A stretch of 64,000 nucleotides of DNA from Saccharum officinarum (GCA_020631735.1 CM036162.1:88575489-88639488), one strand, 5' to 3'; positions 23,601 to 36,200 are shown, counted from the stretch's first letter. Numbers and translations: made by a program. The notes: generated from the letters alone by a model not told the origin.

Positions 23601-26600
23601 ATCCAAAGAAAGTGTGACGCAAGACAAGATCTATACGGCCAAGATTGAGTGCAATCGCATAAAGTGAAGTACCTCCCATACAAAATCCCATGCATGAAGC
23701 TCAATTCCAATTCCTTTCCAGATGTTACTGTGCATCTGGTTGTAGCACCGTGTAGCCCTGCGAGTCTCGCATGTGACTATGTGAGGGCACGCATACGGCA
23801 GAGCTGGCTGGTCCGATCACGCAGATCCCCTTTCGCTGTTGCCACCACAGATTGCTGTGATAATTCTGCAAACATTAGTAGGGCCCAAGGTGCCTCCAAC
23901 CCTACTACAAAGATTTCGACCTCTTTGCCGTGCGCTTTCCCATGATTACATGACTGATGATCCGATCAACCTTTCCCTCTCGGGGGCCGTGCTCGCTTCG
24001 TGCCAAATCCGCCTTGTCCTGTGCGTCTAGTTTGAGTGAGTGGCTCGGTGCTGGGCTGCTGGCGTGCTGCGGTGCTGCACAGCGCCACAGCCACGGCCCA
24101 CTGTTTCAGGTGTCGACAAGCCACAAGCAGACACCACGGCCAGTTATCTTCGGAAAAGCTCCAAGAGGACGGGATAATCCACGCGCAAAGCCTTGAAAAC
24201 GTGAACAAATTAGGACGTACCGTAGCTGATGCGGGTCCATTCAGGGTTACTGCGCAAGCAGTGCCTGTTTTGTGATTGTTATGCGGTGCAGCAGCAGCAG
24301 CAGCAGCTAGCTCGACTCTGACTCTGCCAAGGACCTGATGAACTTCGGTCGGTCATGACTCATGAGAGAACTCTCAGAGCTCAGCGTTTCTGCATCAGTG
24401 GACCATCCATTCTTATCGCTCTGCTCTACGATCGATATTTCTGGCCTTGTTCACTTCCCATCCCAACCCAAAATATTTCCTCTTCCACCTATCACATCGA
24501 ATCTTTCGACGCATGCATGGAGCATTAAATGTAGGTAAAAAAGATAACTAATTGTATAGTTTGTCTGTAAATGTCGAGACAAATCTTTTGAGCCTAGTTA
24601 GTCCATGATTGGACAAATTTTACCAAATAACAACGAAAGATGCTACAGTAATTTTTCACCTACTTTTCGCAAAGTGAACACGCCCTCTGAGACGCTGACA
24701 CGGCCATTAGCCTTAAGCACTGTTGTTTTTTTATGCTTGGCGAGTAGCATTATGAGATGCAGAATCGATTGCTGTGCTTGTTTAATTAACGTCTTCCCGC
24801 CCGCAGGAAGCTGATCGGCGCGCGGTTCTTCAACAAGGGGTACCTGGCGACGGTCGGGCAGCAGCAGCAGCAGGTGAGCCCGGCGAGCACGCGGGACACG
24901 GACGGGCACGGCACGCACACGCTGTCCACGGCGGCGGGGCGGTTCGTCCCGGGGGCCAACCTCTTCGGGTACGGCAACGGCACCGCCAAGGGCGGGGCCC
25001 CCGGGGCGCACGCCGCGGCTTACAAGGTGTGCTGGCGACCCGTGAACGGCAGCGAGTGCTTCGACGCCGACATCATCGCGGCATTCGACGCGGCCATCCA
25101 CGACGGGGTGCACGTGCTCTCCGTCTCCCTGGGAGGCTCCCCCGCGGACTACTTCTGCGACGGCGTGGCCATCGGGTCGTTCCACGCGGCCAGGCACGGC
25201 GTCACCGTGGTGTGCTCGGCGGGGAACTCGGGGCCAGCCGCCGGCACCGTGTCCAACACCGCGCCCTGGCTGCTCACCGTGGGCGCCAGCACCATGGACA
25301 GGGAGTTCCCCGCGTACCTGGTCCTCGATAACAACAAACGGATCAAAGTCAGTAACAGCTAGTGCTATTAGTAGCTCAATTCATATTTCAGACCTGTATT
25401 GCTCCAAGACTTATATCTGACAAAAATGCAAACATTTTATTTTGGCAGGGACAGAGTCTCTCGCCGACACGCCTTCCTGGCAACAAGTACTACCAGCTGA
25501 TCAGCTCGGAAGAAGCAAAGGGAGCCAATGCAACAGTAACGCAAGCGTAAGCATGCTTGAGCCTCCAGAGTCCAGACTGAAACAATTTTCTGATGATTCA
25601 CAAAAAAAAAAACAATTTTCTGATGGCTGAATTGAGATCATCTGAAAATGCTTCTTTTTTCTCTGCAGGAAATTGTGCATTAAGGGATCACTGGACAAGG
25701 CGAAGGTCAGAGGGAAGATCATCGTGTGCACCCGTGGGAAGAACGCGCGAGTAGAGAAAGGTGAGGCCGTTCACCGGGCTGGCGGAGCTGGCATGGTGCT
25801 TGCGAACGATGAGGCTAGCGGTAACGAGATGATCGCCGACGCACACGTTCTCCCTGCCACGCACATCACCTATACTGATGGAGTCAAGCTTTTGGCCTAC
25901 CTAAACTCTACAAGGTTTGTTTATTTACTATTTATTTGCGATCTAATACAACTGGCCTATTAGCTCAGTTGGTTAGAGCGTCGTGCTAATAACGCGAAGG
26001 TCGCAGGTTCGAGACCTGCATGGGCCAAACATATTTTTATCAATTTTTTGATTTTTTTTATTAACACCCTTTTTTGCTTTTTTTATTATTAACCATTTGT
26101 CCATTTCGGCTTCCTGAGGCCCCAATTTTTGGACTTTTTTTTTATTAACACCCTATTTTGCTTTTTTTATTATTACTCATTTGTCCATTTCGGCTTCCTG
26201 ATGCCCTTTTTTTAATGGCCCATTTACCCATTTTGACCTAATGCCTGAGCCTTTTTTCGATGTTCCACTTGCCCATTTTGGCCTAATGTGTGAGCTCCCC
26301 CGTTCTGTCGTGCAGGTCAGCATCCGGCTACATCACCGTCCCGTACACCGCGCTGGACACGAAGCCAGCGCCGTTCATGGCCGCCTTCTCGTCGCAGGGG
26401 CCCAACACCGTCACGCCTCAGATCCTCAAGGTACAAAACATTATTTCCGAGTGATCAATCGCCATTCGCCAAGGTCCTCCGATCCTTTAAAACTGTACCT
26501 GCACGTTTTGTTGCCGGCAGCCTGACATCACCGCGCCGGGGGTCAGCATCCTGGCGGCGTTCACCGGGCAGGCGGGGCCGACCGGGCTCGCCTTCGACGA

Positions 26601-27450
26601 CCGCCGCGTCCTCTTCAACGCCGAGTCCGGCACGTCCATGTCGTGCCCGCACGTCGCTGGCATCGCCGGACTCCTCAAGGCCCTCCACCCGGACTGGAGC
26701 CCTGCCGCGATCAAGTCGGCGATCATGACAACCGGTACGTACGTACACGGTGCCAGGCTGCCAGCGCAAGCACCCTGCACACTGCCACGTGCAAACTCCC
26801 TCCTAAATTGTTTCTTCATGCATGTCTTGCCAGCCAGGGTGCGGGACAACATGAGGAAGCCGATGAGCAACTCGTCCTTCCTCCGCGCGACGCCGTTCGG
26901 CTACGGCGCGGGGCACGTGCAACCCAACCGCGCCGCGGACCCGGGCCTCGTCTACGACGCCAACGCCACGGACTACCTCGGCTTCCTCTGCGCGCTGGGC
27001 TACAACTCCTCGGTGATCGCCATGTTCATGGCCGGCGCCGGCGACGGCGACGGCCACGCGGCGCACGCCTGCCCGGCCCGGGCCCCGAGGCCGGAGGACC
27101 TCAACTACCCGTCGGTCACGGTGCCGCACCTGTCCCCCACCGGCGCCGCGCACACCGTCACGAGGAGGGTGAGGAAAGTCGGCCCCGGCGCTGCCGCGTA
27201 CGACGCGAGGGTCCACGCGCCGCGTGGCGTGGCGGTGGACGTGCGGCCGAGGCGGCTCGAGTTCGCCACGGCGGGGGAGGAGAAGCAGTTCACCGTCACG
27301 TTCAGGGCCAGGGAAGGGTTCTTCCTGCGGGGGGAGTACGTGTTCGGGCGGCTGGTGTGGTCGGACGGACCCGGCAGGCACATCGTGAGGAGCCCCCTGG
27401 TGGTGAGGGTAGTGGACACCAAGAAGAAATCCTCCCTTTCCATAGCTTGA
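20614..27450 (+). CDS. subtilisin-like serine protease, SBT5 (AIR3-like), 802 aa in ten exons
   Basis: A secreted serine endopeptidase of the plant subtilase family, expected in the cell wall after prodomain removal. Exons inferred from splice sites and homology: 20614-20691, 20816-21029, 21128-21295, 22676-22793, 24807-25347, 25449-25546, 25669-25914, 26316-26430, 26521-26734, 26834-27450. They join without a stop and total 2409 bases. Residues 1-24 are a signal peptide ([18 protein letters not shown]), about 27-115 the I9 inhibitor domain (SYVVYLGGH to HTTRSW). Catalytic residues: Asp152 (NLDTG), His227 (DGHGTH), Asn333 (CSAGNSGP) and Ser565 (SGTSMSCPH). A PA domain lies between Asn and Ser ([20 protein letters not shown]), and a C-terminal Fn3-like domain follows (LNYPSVTVP to SPLVVRVV). 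Intron 1 appears to use a GC donor (AAG|GCGAGT). Intron 4 is 2.0 kb and holds a MITE; intron 7 holds a tRNA gene. A Q replaces the usual R in SSQGPN. Family resemblance is closest to Arabidopsis SBT5.3. Confidence 0.93.
24443..24684. mobile_element. MITE in subtilase intron 4
   Basis: Starts GGCCTTGTTCACTTCCC and ends AAGTGAACACGCCC, with the interior landmarks CACATCGAATCTTTCGACGC and CGAAAGATGCTACAGTA. Same family as the pair at 14163-14654. A (GCA)n run (24288-24307) precedes it in the same intron. Confidence 0.8.
25954..26027 (+). tRNA. tRNA-Ile (anticodon AAU) inside subtilase intron 7
   Basis: A full cloverleaf can be drawn: acceptor GGCCTAT with ATGGGCC (one U-G pair), D arm GCTC/GAGC, anticodon stem TCGTG/CGCGA around loop CTAATAA (anticodon AAT), and T arm GCAGG/CCTGC with TTCGAGA, then discriminator A. 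No tRNA intron. The internal A box (TAGCTCAGTTGG) and B box (GGTTCGAGACC) are intact, and a TTTTT terminator follows at 26034-26038. It lies on the coding strand of the protease, 39 bp after the exon 7 donor. CAAC phrases just upstream fit a plant tRNA start context. It reads isoleucine AUU codons, and AUC after inosine change. Confidence 0.95.
26028..26300 (+). repeat. imperfect tandem duplications downstream of the tRNA
   Basis: A unit of about 88 bp with TTATTAACACCC, TTTGCTTTTTTTATTATTA and CATTTGTCCATTTCGGCTTC occurs twice (about 26057 and 26144). A second unit with CCCATTTTG(A/G)CCTAATG(C/T)(C/G)TGAGC also occurs twice (about 26227 and 26272). T-rich, non-coding, within intron 7. Confidence 0.7.
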
Positions 27451-28480
27451 CGAACTGTGTTTGGATAATCTCATGCAATGCATGGTATTGAGCAATGAAG
27501 CCTGGCCAAAGAAGGTTTGGCTTCGTGAACAATATAACGATATACTGACAACGGGAACGGATCTGCAGTGGTCTAAAAGTTCAGAGATTTTGGTTCATTT
27601 TCTAACATTTGGATTTGAATTCTACAATGATCCATGAAATTTCACGAGTTTTTGTTTGCCCATTCAAGAGAGACCATTCTTATGAAAGACTTATGAAATG
27701 GGAGCAAAAATTCCCTCTTTTCTACGGATGAAGCCTTGAATAGAGAGATTTCATATCATACCCCGCTTTTGCTTAGTGCAGGTGAAGGAATCCAAGTTAA
27801 GAACAGATCAATGTTCATATTTGAGCTTGATATATGATTTAGTTTTGAGGGGTATGAAATAAAGAAAACAAATACCCCACACATTCACCCTGGTCGCTGG
27901 AGGGTTTCTGGCTAGCTGATTCTGGCTGATGTTAATTTGTTGTGAGAGAAAGACACTGCTGAATGGCTGGCTGATAAACGTTGATAAGCAGGTGATTCAG
28001 AGATACTATGAGGTAACGGGGTTCGAGCCCACTGCATCCTTGTGCTAGATCTGCCCCTATTCTCCCCCATGCTCGAGCTCCCATGGGATGATGGGAACAT
28101 GTGAGCTAGTGCACGACAACACGCGAGCCCGGTAGCTAGCGACAATGTGGTCTGGTGCGAAGTGTCGCCGGGGAGAGGGGAAGAGAAGAGAAAGAAAGAA
28201 AAAGAGGGAAGCCATGTTGGTGTCAATGATGGTCAATTGTATTGAAATGAATTTATGGGCTGAATGCAGGGACTGATGCTGGGATTGATTGAATTTGAAA
28301 GTTCAAAAAAGTAGGAGTGGTTTGCAAACTCAAGCAGGAGCCTGATTTAGGGGGACATTGTTGGAGCCTAGAGTTGCTCAGGCAATAAGGTATCTCCATT
28401 GATCCAATATTATAAATGGTTTTTCTTTAAAATCACCTGTAATAAATCGGAAACATTTTTATTTAGTAACCATTTGTGAT
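27451..28480. other. intergenic 3' of the subtilase, one MITE
   Basis: No gene supported. It includes the presumed 3' UTR and a MITE copy at about 27888-27995 (CCCTGGTCGCTGG ... TTTGTTGTGAGAGAAAGACA ... GGCTGGCTGATAAACG). The stretch 28040-28350 is mixed sequence with a purine-rich run at 28175-28210. Confidence 0.5.
27888..27995. mobile_element. MITE (CCTGTTCGCTT / TTGTTGTGAGAGAAA family)
   Basis: Contains the family core AATTTGTTGTGAGAGAAAGA and GGCTGATAA(A)CGTTGATAAG. A better-kept relative lies at 28900. The termini are degraded here. Confidence 0.5.
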
Positions 28481-28487
28481 GCATATA

Positions 28488-28821
28488 TACGTAAACGTTC
28501 TAAAAATGTTTGTGATATAGTTTCTTGTATATTTTTTATAAAATCCTTTTTTTAATAATAATAATATCATGAAGTATTATCTTTTTTATATTTTTGACAA
28601 AGTTGGATATGATAGCGAGATTTGTGGACAAACATACTAGGCATAGGATTAGACATATGCATACGTAAACATTCTAAAAATGTTACGATATAGTTTTTTG
28701 TGTGTGGTTTTTACAAATCTTTTTGTAATAATAATATCATGAAGTATTATCCTTTTTCTATTAAGTTGTATTTGATAGCGAAATATTGTGGACTAATCAT
28801 ACTAGGCATAGGATTAGACAT
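28488..28821. repeat. tandem duplication, two copies of about 165-174 bp
   Basis: Shared phrases in order: TACGTAAAC, TTCTAAAAATGTT, CGATATAGTTT, AATAATATCATGAAGTATTA and AGGCATAGGATTAGACAT. Copy 1 starts at 28488 and copy 2 at 28662. Non-coding and AT-rich. Confidence 0.8.
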
Positions 28822-28899
28822 GGTCTATATTACCTAACACCACATATATCATTGATTAGTCCAATATTTTTATCAGTTTAAAATTCTGGCCATTGTATT

Positions 28900-29005
28900 C
28901 CTGTTCGCTTCGCTGAAAAGTCAGGATGAAAAGTATTGTTGATTGATTTGTTGTGAGAGAAAAATATTATACTATGCTGATAAGCCAAGCTGATAAGTTC
29001 AGTCG
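28900..29005. mobile_element. MITE (CCTGTTCGCTT family), second copy
   Basis: Starts CCTGTTCGCTTCGCTGAAAA, with the core ATTTGTTGTGAGAGAAAAAT and GCTGATAAGCCAAGCTGATA near its end. The right terminus has lost its inverted match. Confidence 0.55.
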
Positions 29006-29149
29006 TGGAAAAGCATCCTCTACGTGGAAAAACATGGAAACGATTAAACGAACATGTATTTCAGACAGTCGTAGAAAATTGCTTATCAACAGCGTAATGC
29101 AGAAGGCGAAGCGCGAGTCATTGTTGGTCCCGGCGACAGCGTAATGCAG

Positions 29150-29158
29150 CCGTTGCAA
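29150..29158. repeat. left 9-bp target-site duplication of the Mutator-like element
   Basis: CCGTTGCAA, identical to the right copy at 56153-56161, immediately outside the two TIR ends. A 9-bp duplication is the usual mark of Mutator-like transposition. Confidence 0.85.
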
Positions 29159-29446
29159 ATTTTTTTATTTTTAGTCCAAATTTGAAATAAATTTTAAATT
29201 TAACCCGTGTTTGATTTTTTTTTAATCTAACCCGTTTGGCCCCGCCACCATGCATGGCGGGGAAAATGCACTGAACCCCGCCATGCATGGTGGCGGGGTA
29301 CAGGTCTCACGTGGCGGATGACGTGGCATGCCACCCGGGTGTACCCCGCCATGATGCGTGGCGGGGTATGCCAAACCCGCCACCCATCATGGTGGGTTAC
29401 ACCCCGCCACCCATCATGGCGGGGCACGGCCTAAATAAAAGCCGAG
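29159..29446 (+). repeat. left terminal inverted repeat with five GC palindromes
   Basis: An AT-rich outer 70 bp is followed by five copies of a palindrome of form CCCCGCC-(ACCATGCAT-like)-GGCGGGG, at about 29240, 29275, 29343, 29374 and 29402. The fourth is weaker. Between copies lies ACGTGGC-type sequence. The arm ends at a TATA-like TAAATAAAA. It matches the right arm in reverse complement throughout. Confidence 0.85.
29431..29439 (+). promoter_or_regulatory. TATA-like box at the inner edge of the left TIR
   Basis: CTAAATAAA between the last palindrome and a GC-rich leader, facing the PMD gene. The right TIR has a matching inward TTTAAAAG at the same place. MuDR also drives transcription inward from its TIRs. 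Confidence 0.5.
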
Positions 29447-30165
29447 TCCCGCCACGCCCGCTCGGCTTTGCAGCCGCGCCGCCGCCGTTGCCCGCGCCCC
29501 CAGCGACGTCGAGCCGCCGCCGGAGCCGCCACCGTCGCCCGGAGCCCCTCCCCCGCGCCCCGGCCGCGCCCCGCCGCGCGCCACCGCGCCGTCCCCCGCG
29601 CCCCCGCCGCCGCGACCCTCCGGCGCGTCCCGGCCACCGCGCCCTCGGCCGCGTCTCCAGCCGTGGACCGTCGCACCCCGGCCCGGCCCCGGCACGCCGC
29701 CGCCCGGCCAACCGCGCCCCCGCCGCCGCAACCCGTTTTACGGTAAATTTTTTTATTTTGTCGTTACTATTATTTATTTGTAGTAAATATTATTAAGTTA
29801 TTATTATTTATTTAGTTAATTATTTAATATTCTTTGTATTAAATGATTATTTAGTTATTTAACATTAGTTATTTAGTTAGGTATTGAATTATTTAGTTAG
29901 TTATTTAGTTATTTAGTTAGTTAACGATTATTTGTAGTTAGTTAGTTAGTTAATATTATTTGTAGTTAGTTAGTTATTTAGTTAGATAACGATTAATATT
30001 AGTTATTTAGTTAGTTAATGACCATTTGTAGTTAACGATATTTTTGATAGTTAGTTAATATTAGTTTTTAGTTAATGGGTTCGTATTAGTTATTTAGTTA
30101 TTAATTGTTCTAATGTTATTAATTGTTCTAATGTTATTAATATTGTCTTTGTTTTTTTCAAACAG
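29447..30165 (+). other. GC-rich leader and AT-rich first intron of the PMD gene
   Basis: 29447-29742 is C/G-rich with Pro/Arg/Ala-rich open frames on both strands and is best taken as 5' leader. A donor (CG|GTAAAT at 29743) and an acceptor (AAACAG ending 30165) bracket a 423-bp intron made of TTAGTTA/TTTAGTTAG-type simple repeats. Confidence 0.55.
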
Positions 30166-31973
30166 GCAGGTTCAGGATTGCAAGATGGAGGCGCGACCTC
30201 CTCATCCGCGCTTTAGCCTCATTGAGGCGGACTACGACAAGGACCATCGGGTCCAGGCCTTGTCGGAGAAGCAGAGGCCGTTGCGTGCGCTTCGTGTTCG
30301 CACGCACCGCGTACATAGCTGGGACGAGCGATACGCGAACTACATACAGCGGGCAGGCTTCCTTGAGATCATTCGGGTCTACAACAGTACACTCCCCACA
30401 CTAGACCCTGCACTTCTTACTGCCTTTGTTGATAGGTAACATTGTATTTTGTATTTATTGTCTTTGTTTTGTAAAATTGGGCCGTCAACTTGCCTATAAC
30501 CAGAAACTTGTAATGATGCAGGTGGAGACCGGAGACGCACACCTTCCACACACCATGTGGGAAAATGACTATCACGATGCAGGATGTCAAGATGATATTT
30601 TGTCTCAGTTTGGCTGGTCATCCGGTGACTAGGGTTGTCGACGAGTCTAATTGGGTAGACTTGGTGGAGCAGTTCTGTGGTAGGAGGCCATCAGAGGCTG
30701 AAGTTAAAGGCACAAAGTAAGTTCATATTCGCGCCCCATTGAAATCACTAATACAACCATTTCAGTTACATCTATTTTTGTAGAATAATGCTTCAATTGT
30801 AATTGCAGAAAGACCTCAGGAGTGTCGACGTCATGGATGAAGGGTCGAGATGGCGGACTAGAGGGGGGGTGAATAGTCCTTTCTAAAATTAATCGCGTCG
30901 GCAAACCGAAACAAATACAGAATTAAAACTATCGGTCTAGCCAAGACTATACCCCTCTATCTAAGTTCACAAACACCTCACAAAGATTCTAATTATGTAA
31001 CTAAGGTGATTTCCTTAGCAAGAGCTCTCCTAAATAATTCTAGAGCAAGGTCACACAAACCTATGCACTAGTACTTTAGCAAAGCCGGGGAGCTCCTACA
31101 CAATTCTAGTAAGCAAAAGCACGAAGCCACCTATGCTCACTAGTAATGCTCAATAGCAAGGCAACTAATGCCAAACTAGAGAGCGCAAATTACTTAGCTA
31201 CACAAACTAAGCAATATGACTAACAAGGTTACACAAACCAAATTAGCCACGCAACGGGAGCTACTTCTATGCTACACAAGCAAGAAGGTAACTAGCTAAC
31301 TACACAAGCAAACTAGTTACAAGAGCAACTACACAAGCACAAGTATATGAATGTAAATACAAGCTTGTGAATCGAAAGCAAACCACCGAGAAGATGTACA
31401 CAATGTTGACACGGCGGTTTTTCACCGAGGTTCACTTGGTTGCCACCAAGCTAGTCCCCGTTGTGGCGATACACCCACTTGATGGATCACGAGCTAATTG
31501 ACTATCAAGAGTCAAACCCTCAGCGGGTGCCGCACATCCACTCTCAAGATAAGGATCCTCCAAGCCACGAGCTTTACTTGAGTTGCTCTTCGCGATCCCC
31601 GCGGGGTGAGCACAATCCCCCTCACAAATCCTCCTCCGGAGCCACGCACAATCTCCACGCGTGCTTCAACGGAGTCGCAAGCCACCAAGCCGTCTAGGAG
31701 GTGGCAACCTCCAAGAGTAACAAGCACCACCGGCTTGCAACACGATCACCTAGTGCCACTCAATGCAATCCTCTCGATGCAACGCACTAGAATCGCTCTC
31801 TCACTCGATCCGATGAACACTATCAAGCATGAGTGAGTTAGAGGGCTTCCAAGCACTACCACATAAGCCACCAAGGCCAAAGTATGCTCAGCTGCCGGCC
31901 ATGGCCGGCCAAGGCATCTATTTATAACCCCACGGTCAAATAGAGCCGTTACCCCTTCACTGGGCAGATTTCG

Positions 31974-32448
31974 GGACGACCGGACGCGCCGGTCGTAACT
32001 GACCGGACGCGCTCAACCGCGTCCGGTCGCCCTGCGACGTCCACGTGTCCCTCAAATTTCAAAAGCGACCGTTAGATCCTCCAACGGTCACTGCGCGCCA
32101 ACGGTCAAACGCTATGACCGGACGCGCTGCTCAACCGACCGGACGCGCCGGTCGCACAGCACCGCGCGCGGGAAGCAACGACCGGACGCGCTCCTCGCAA
32201 CGACCGGACGCGCCGATCCGCACAGCACCCGCGCCCGCGAAACAATGACCGGACGCGCTCCTCGCAACGACCGGACGCGACAGTGCCAGCGTCCGGTTAG
32301 AGTCCAGTAAGCACCTTCAACGATCGGACGCGTCCGATCATGTGTGACCGGACGCGCCGGTTACAAACCCTAACACCCGCGTCTGCGCTGTACTGACCGG
32401 ACGCGTCCGATCATACCATGACCGCGTCCGGTGCAGCGTCCGGTCACC
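31974..32448. repeat. cluster of GACCGGACGCG(C/T)(C)CGGTC palindromes in the LTR
   Basis: More than a dozen full or half copies of a GACCGGACGCG palindrome. Repeated in the second LTR (about 36881-37355) and in both LTRs of the 39222-49725 element (40175-40563, 48759-49147). Sirevirus LTRs are known for clusters of CCGGAC-type palindromes, thought to be regulatory. Confidence 0.85.
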
Positions 32449-33297
32449 TCTGTGACCTCCGTTCGCCTCCGTTTCTTTTCCGACTTCCGGCGTAGTGGAA
32501 AATAGGCTTTTCAACTCCTCAAAAACGCATGAATCCCGCGCTCGCAAAGCTCGGCGGGAGGGAGAGAGGAACCCAAACCCTCTCTACCGCTCAAACTCCA
32601 ACGCCTTCGCAAATGTGCCAACACCAACAAGTGAACACCACCTTGTGCACGTGTGTTAGCATTTTCACAAACATTTTACCGAAGGAGTTAACCACTCAAC
32701 TTGCCACGCCACTCGATCCTAGCAACGATGCATAGTTAGATCACACGAGTGGCACTAGATGACCGATATGCAAACAAGTTTGCCCCTCTTGATAGTACGG
32801 CCATTTATCCTAAACCCGGTCATAAACTTCTCTACACACCTATGACCGGTGAAATGGAAATGCCCTAGGTTATACCTTTGCCTTGCGCATTCCACTCCAT
32901 CTCCTTCGACGTTGATGCAACACATGCACCAACCATATCACAAATGATATGATCCACTTCATATCATCATGTGACCTTGGTCCATCGATCTTGACCTCAC
33001 TTGCTCTTCACCGTTGCGTCGGTCCATCGGCGCCAAGTCTTGCTCAAGCTTCACCGCCTCACGGTCCATCGCTCCAAAGCCTCCGACTTGCCCTTCACAC
33101 TTGCAACCGGTCCATCAAGCCAAGCCTCATCTTGATCTTCGCCACCTTGGTCACATGACTCCATGTCATGTCTCATATGCAATGAGCTCCTTCATGACAC
33201 AATCATCTATGGACTAATTCCCTGTGTATCTCACAAAAACACAATTAGTCCACCTAAGGTTGTCACTCAATTACCAAAACCAAACAAGGACCTCTCA

Positions 33298-36200
33298 ATC
33301 TCCCCCTTTTTGGTAATTGATGACAACTCTACAAAGATATGGAAATTAAGTTCTTTTAGACTTTATGCCACTTATCCAACATTTAAGCTCTAAGTTAGGA
33401 TTTGGATAAGCACCATAAAATCCGACTTGGTAGTGATAACTCTCCCTACATATGTGCTCAAATGGTTTGGTTTTAAGCTTGCACATATGCATTAATATGA
33501 AATTTATAGGAGGGTTAGCACTACTAAGTGATGCTAAGGTGTATAGAATAAACCTTTGTAGTTCGATACCATTTGATAGCTCGATATCATTTGAAAATCA
33601 CAAGTTTGCCATCATCCTTAGCATCATGAGTAGCTAGACATCAAAAATACTAGAAACCCCGTGAGATCAACATTATAAGCAAGGTTCTAGTTTTTGCATG
33701 ATAATCATAAGTCTAGCTAACATCCTATGCATGCTAGTTATTAAATCATCATTCAAGTTCTATAACTAGCATACAACACACAAGCATGCATATTAAATAT
33801 AAAACTTATGCAATGCAAGCAAGCACATGAATATGAACATATCAAATGCAATCAATCAAAGTTCATGAGCTTGCTCCCCCTACTTATGTGCTTCTCTTGT
33901 CCAAGAATTTTGATCCTTCTCTTTTCTTCATTGTTGCTCCCTCTTTGTCCATTTCCATGTCCAAACCCCATCTTCTCATGATGTCCCCAAACCCTAAACC
34001 CCTCTCTTGGTGCATTGACATATCTTTGTTCCAACTTCTCCCCCTTTGTCATCAATTTCCATAAAGGGTGTATTTCTCATTGATACAAAGGCTTGCATTG
34101 GGGTAGATGGTTGAGACTTGAATATTGCGTTGTTGATGGACATCACTGCACATGTTGGAATGACATTACTTGTATGTTGCTCTTAAGATACCACTTAGGA
34201 TCTTTGACCTTGATACCATTAGGTGGGGCTCCTCCCCTATGTCATAGCATGGGTCATTCACTTGATAATCTTGAGCTCTTGTGTGTGAGGGAACTTTCTT
34301 TATTTGATGATCACTTAAAGTTGAGGATCACTTGTGGAACCACCATCTTGTATAAATGATATCATGTGTAGAAATACCACGAATAAGTGTGTGATACCAA
34401 TTTGAAGAATCCTCTATCATGGAACCACTTGTAGGATATCACTTGTAGATCATGATCTAGACACCACTTGTAAATACCAATTGAAGAAATATTTTGAGTC
34501 TAGATACCATTTGAAACACCCTAGATATCCATTTGCATTGTTGTCTGTGCTTGTACCCATATCATTGTCATGAGCTTCTAGTATGACTTGAACTAAGTTG
34601 ATTTGCCTAAGATTCTAAGTCCGGTTTGATCAATGACAAGCTTCTTCACTTCTCATACTAAGGGTTATCTTGCCAATGTTGTACTTGTCACTTGTTAGCA
34701 ATCCAAACTAGATCAAGTAATTGGGTTCACTAGCTCATGAACAAATTCATACACATACCACTAGATCATTTAAACCATTCAAGCAATAGTGGTAGGCTAT
34801 GAATTTAAATATTTCATTTGTTATGCATGATCCTAGTAAGCATGTACTATATGCACTAATCGCATACTAGTAAGGGATGAAATGATCATGCACATTACAA
34901 TGATACCTTTGTTATATTGGAGTAGAGGATAGTCACATAGATTCCAATTCATTACTCCAATAGCAATGTGAAGTCCAATTTATAAGCTTGGTGAAGACCA
35001 ATCATTATAGAGAAATCCATTCTTCACCCATATGAAATGAGAACCACTAATAATCAAGTGCATTATCTCTTGTTGTGGTTGGCTTGCTTTTTCTCTTTGA
35101 TCAATGCTTGCATGAGAGAAGTACTTATGATACCAATTTTATAACCATGACTAGCTCTCTTTTGGGTGTTGCTTGCTTTTCTTGATCAACCCTATTGATT
35201 GCTTCAATTAAGCATCTCAAATGTCCCTTGAATTCATCACTTCCATGTTAGCCTTCCAAGCCGGTGCTCGGTTTACCCACCCATGGGCGGTAAGCCCCCT
35301 CAGCAGGGAGAAGTGACCTTTCTCCAAAGAACCATCCTTGACACTTACTTGAATTGCCGTTGATTGATTGATCTATGGACTTAACTTGATGAGTAACCTT
35401 GAATTATTCTTTAAGTCCTTTTCTTTCTACTAAATGATCTCCAATTATTACTAGAACTTGAACCTCATCTTCATCTTGAGTTTGATCTTCATTTTCAAAT
35501 TTGAGTACCAAATTTGTACACTAAGTACATTCCACAATCAATGCCCTTGTACTCATTTCTTGTCATGCTTCTAGATCAATTCAAAACCAAACTTAGGTGC
35601 CTCAGACACTTATAAATATGTTTCCAACTTGAGGACCTTTCACTTAAAGTGACTCTAGATCAATCCAATAATTGTCACTTTTCTGACAGATTCTGTACCC
35701 TTCAAAGAATAATCCATATCTCCTAATGTACAGATCCAAATGCCATAAAATTTGGTGGAGATGTGATTCACTAAGTCATCTAGCAGCTGTAAAAATTTGA
35801 GATTCATTTGACATATAGATTGCTACCAGATTTCAAATCTTCCACCACTGCTACATGCTGAAAACTGCTGCACTATAGCTGACAAGATGTACTCCAAAGC
35901 CGAAGCATCTCTTATCCAATTCTCATGAAATTTGTACAGCATCTTATAACATAAGTCTAGAGCATGCATACCAAAATTCATGTCAATCCAAGTAGATTTG
36001 ATCATCCAAACTCAGACTTGATCACTGCTAGCTCAGATTTTCAACTTTGAACAGATTTCAATACATTGAGCAATACTTCATCAAATATGAATCAAACTTG
36101 AAACTAACTTGTTTGAATACTTTCACAAGACATATATCCATCCAATCCACTTACTAAATGTCATCTCATGAATTTATCCAACACAAATCAATTCACACTT

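Noticed and set aside
29287..29796. 169-aa frame at the left TIR and leader
   Set aside because: It translates TIR palindromes and a C-rich leader into Pro/Arg-rich low-complexity sequence and lies in front of a splice donor.
31974..32448. CRISPR-like regular repeats
   Set aside because: They are palindromic units in plant LTRs with irregular spacing and occur in both LTRs of two elements.
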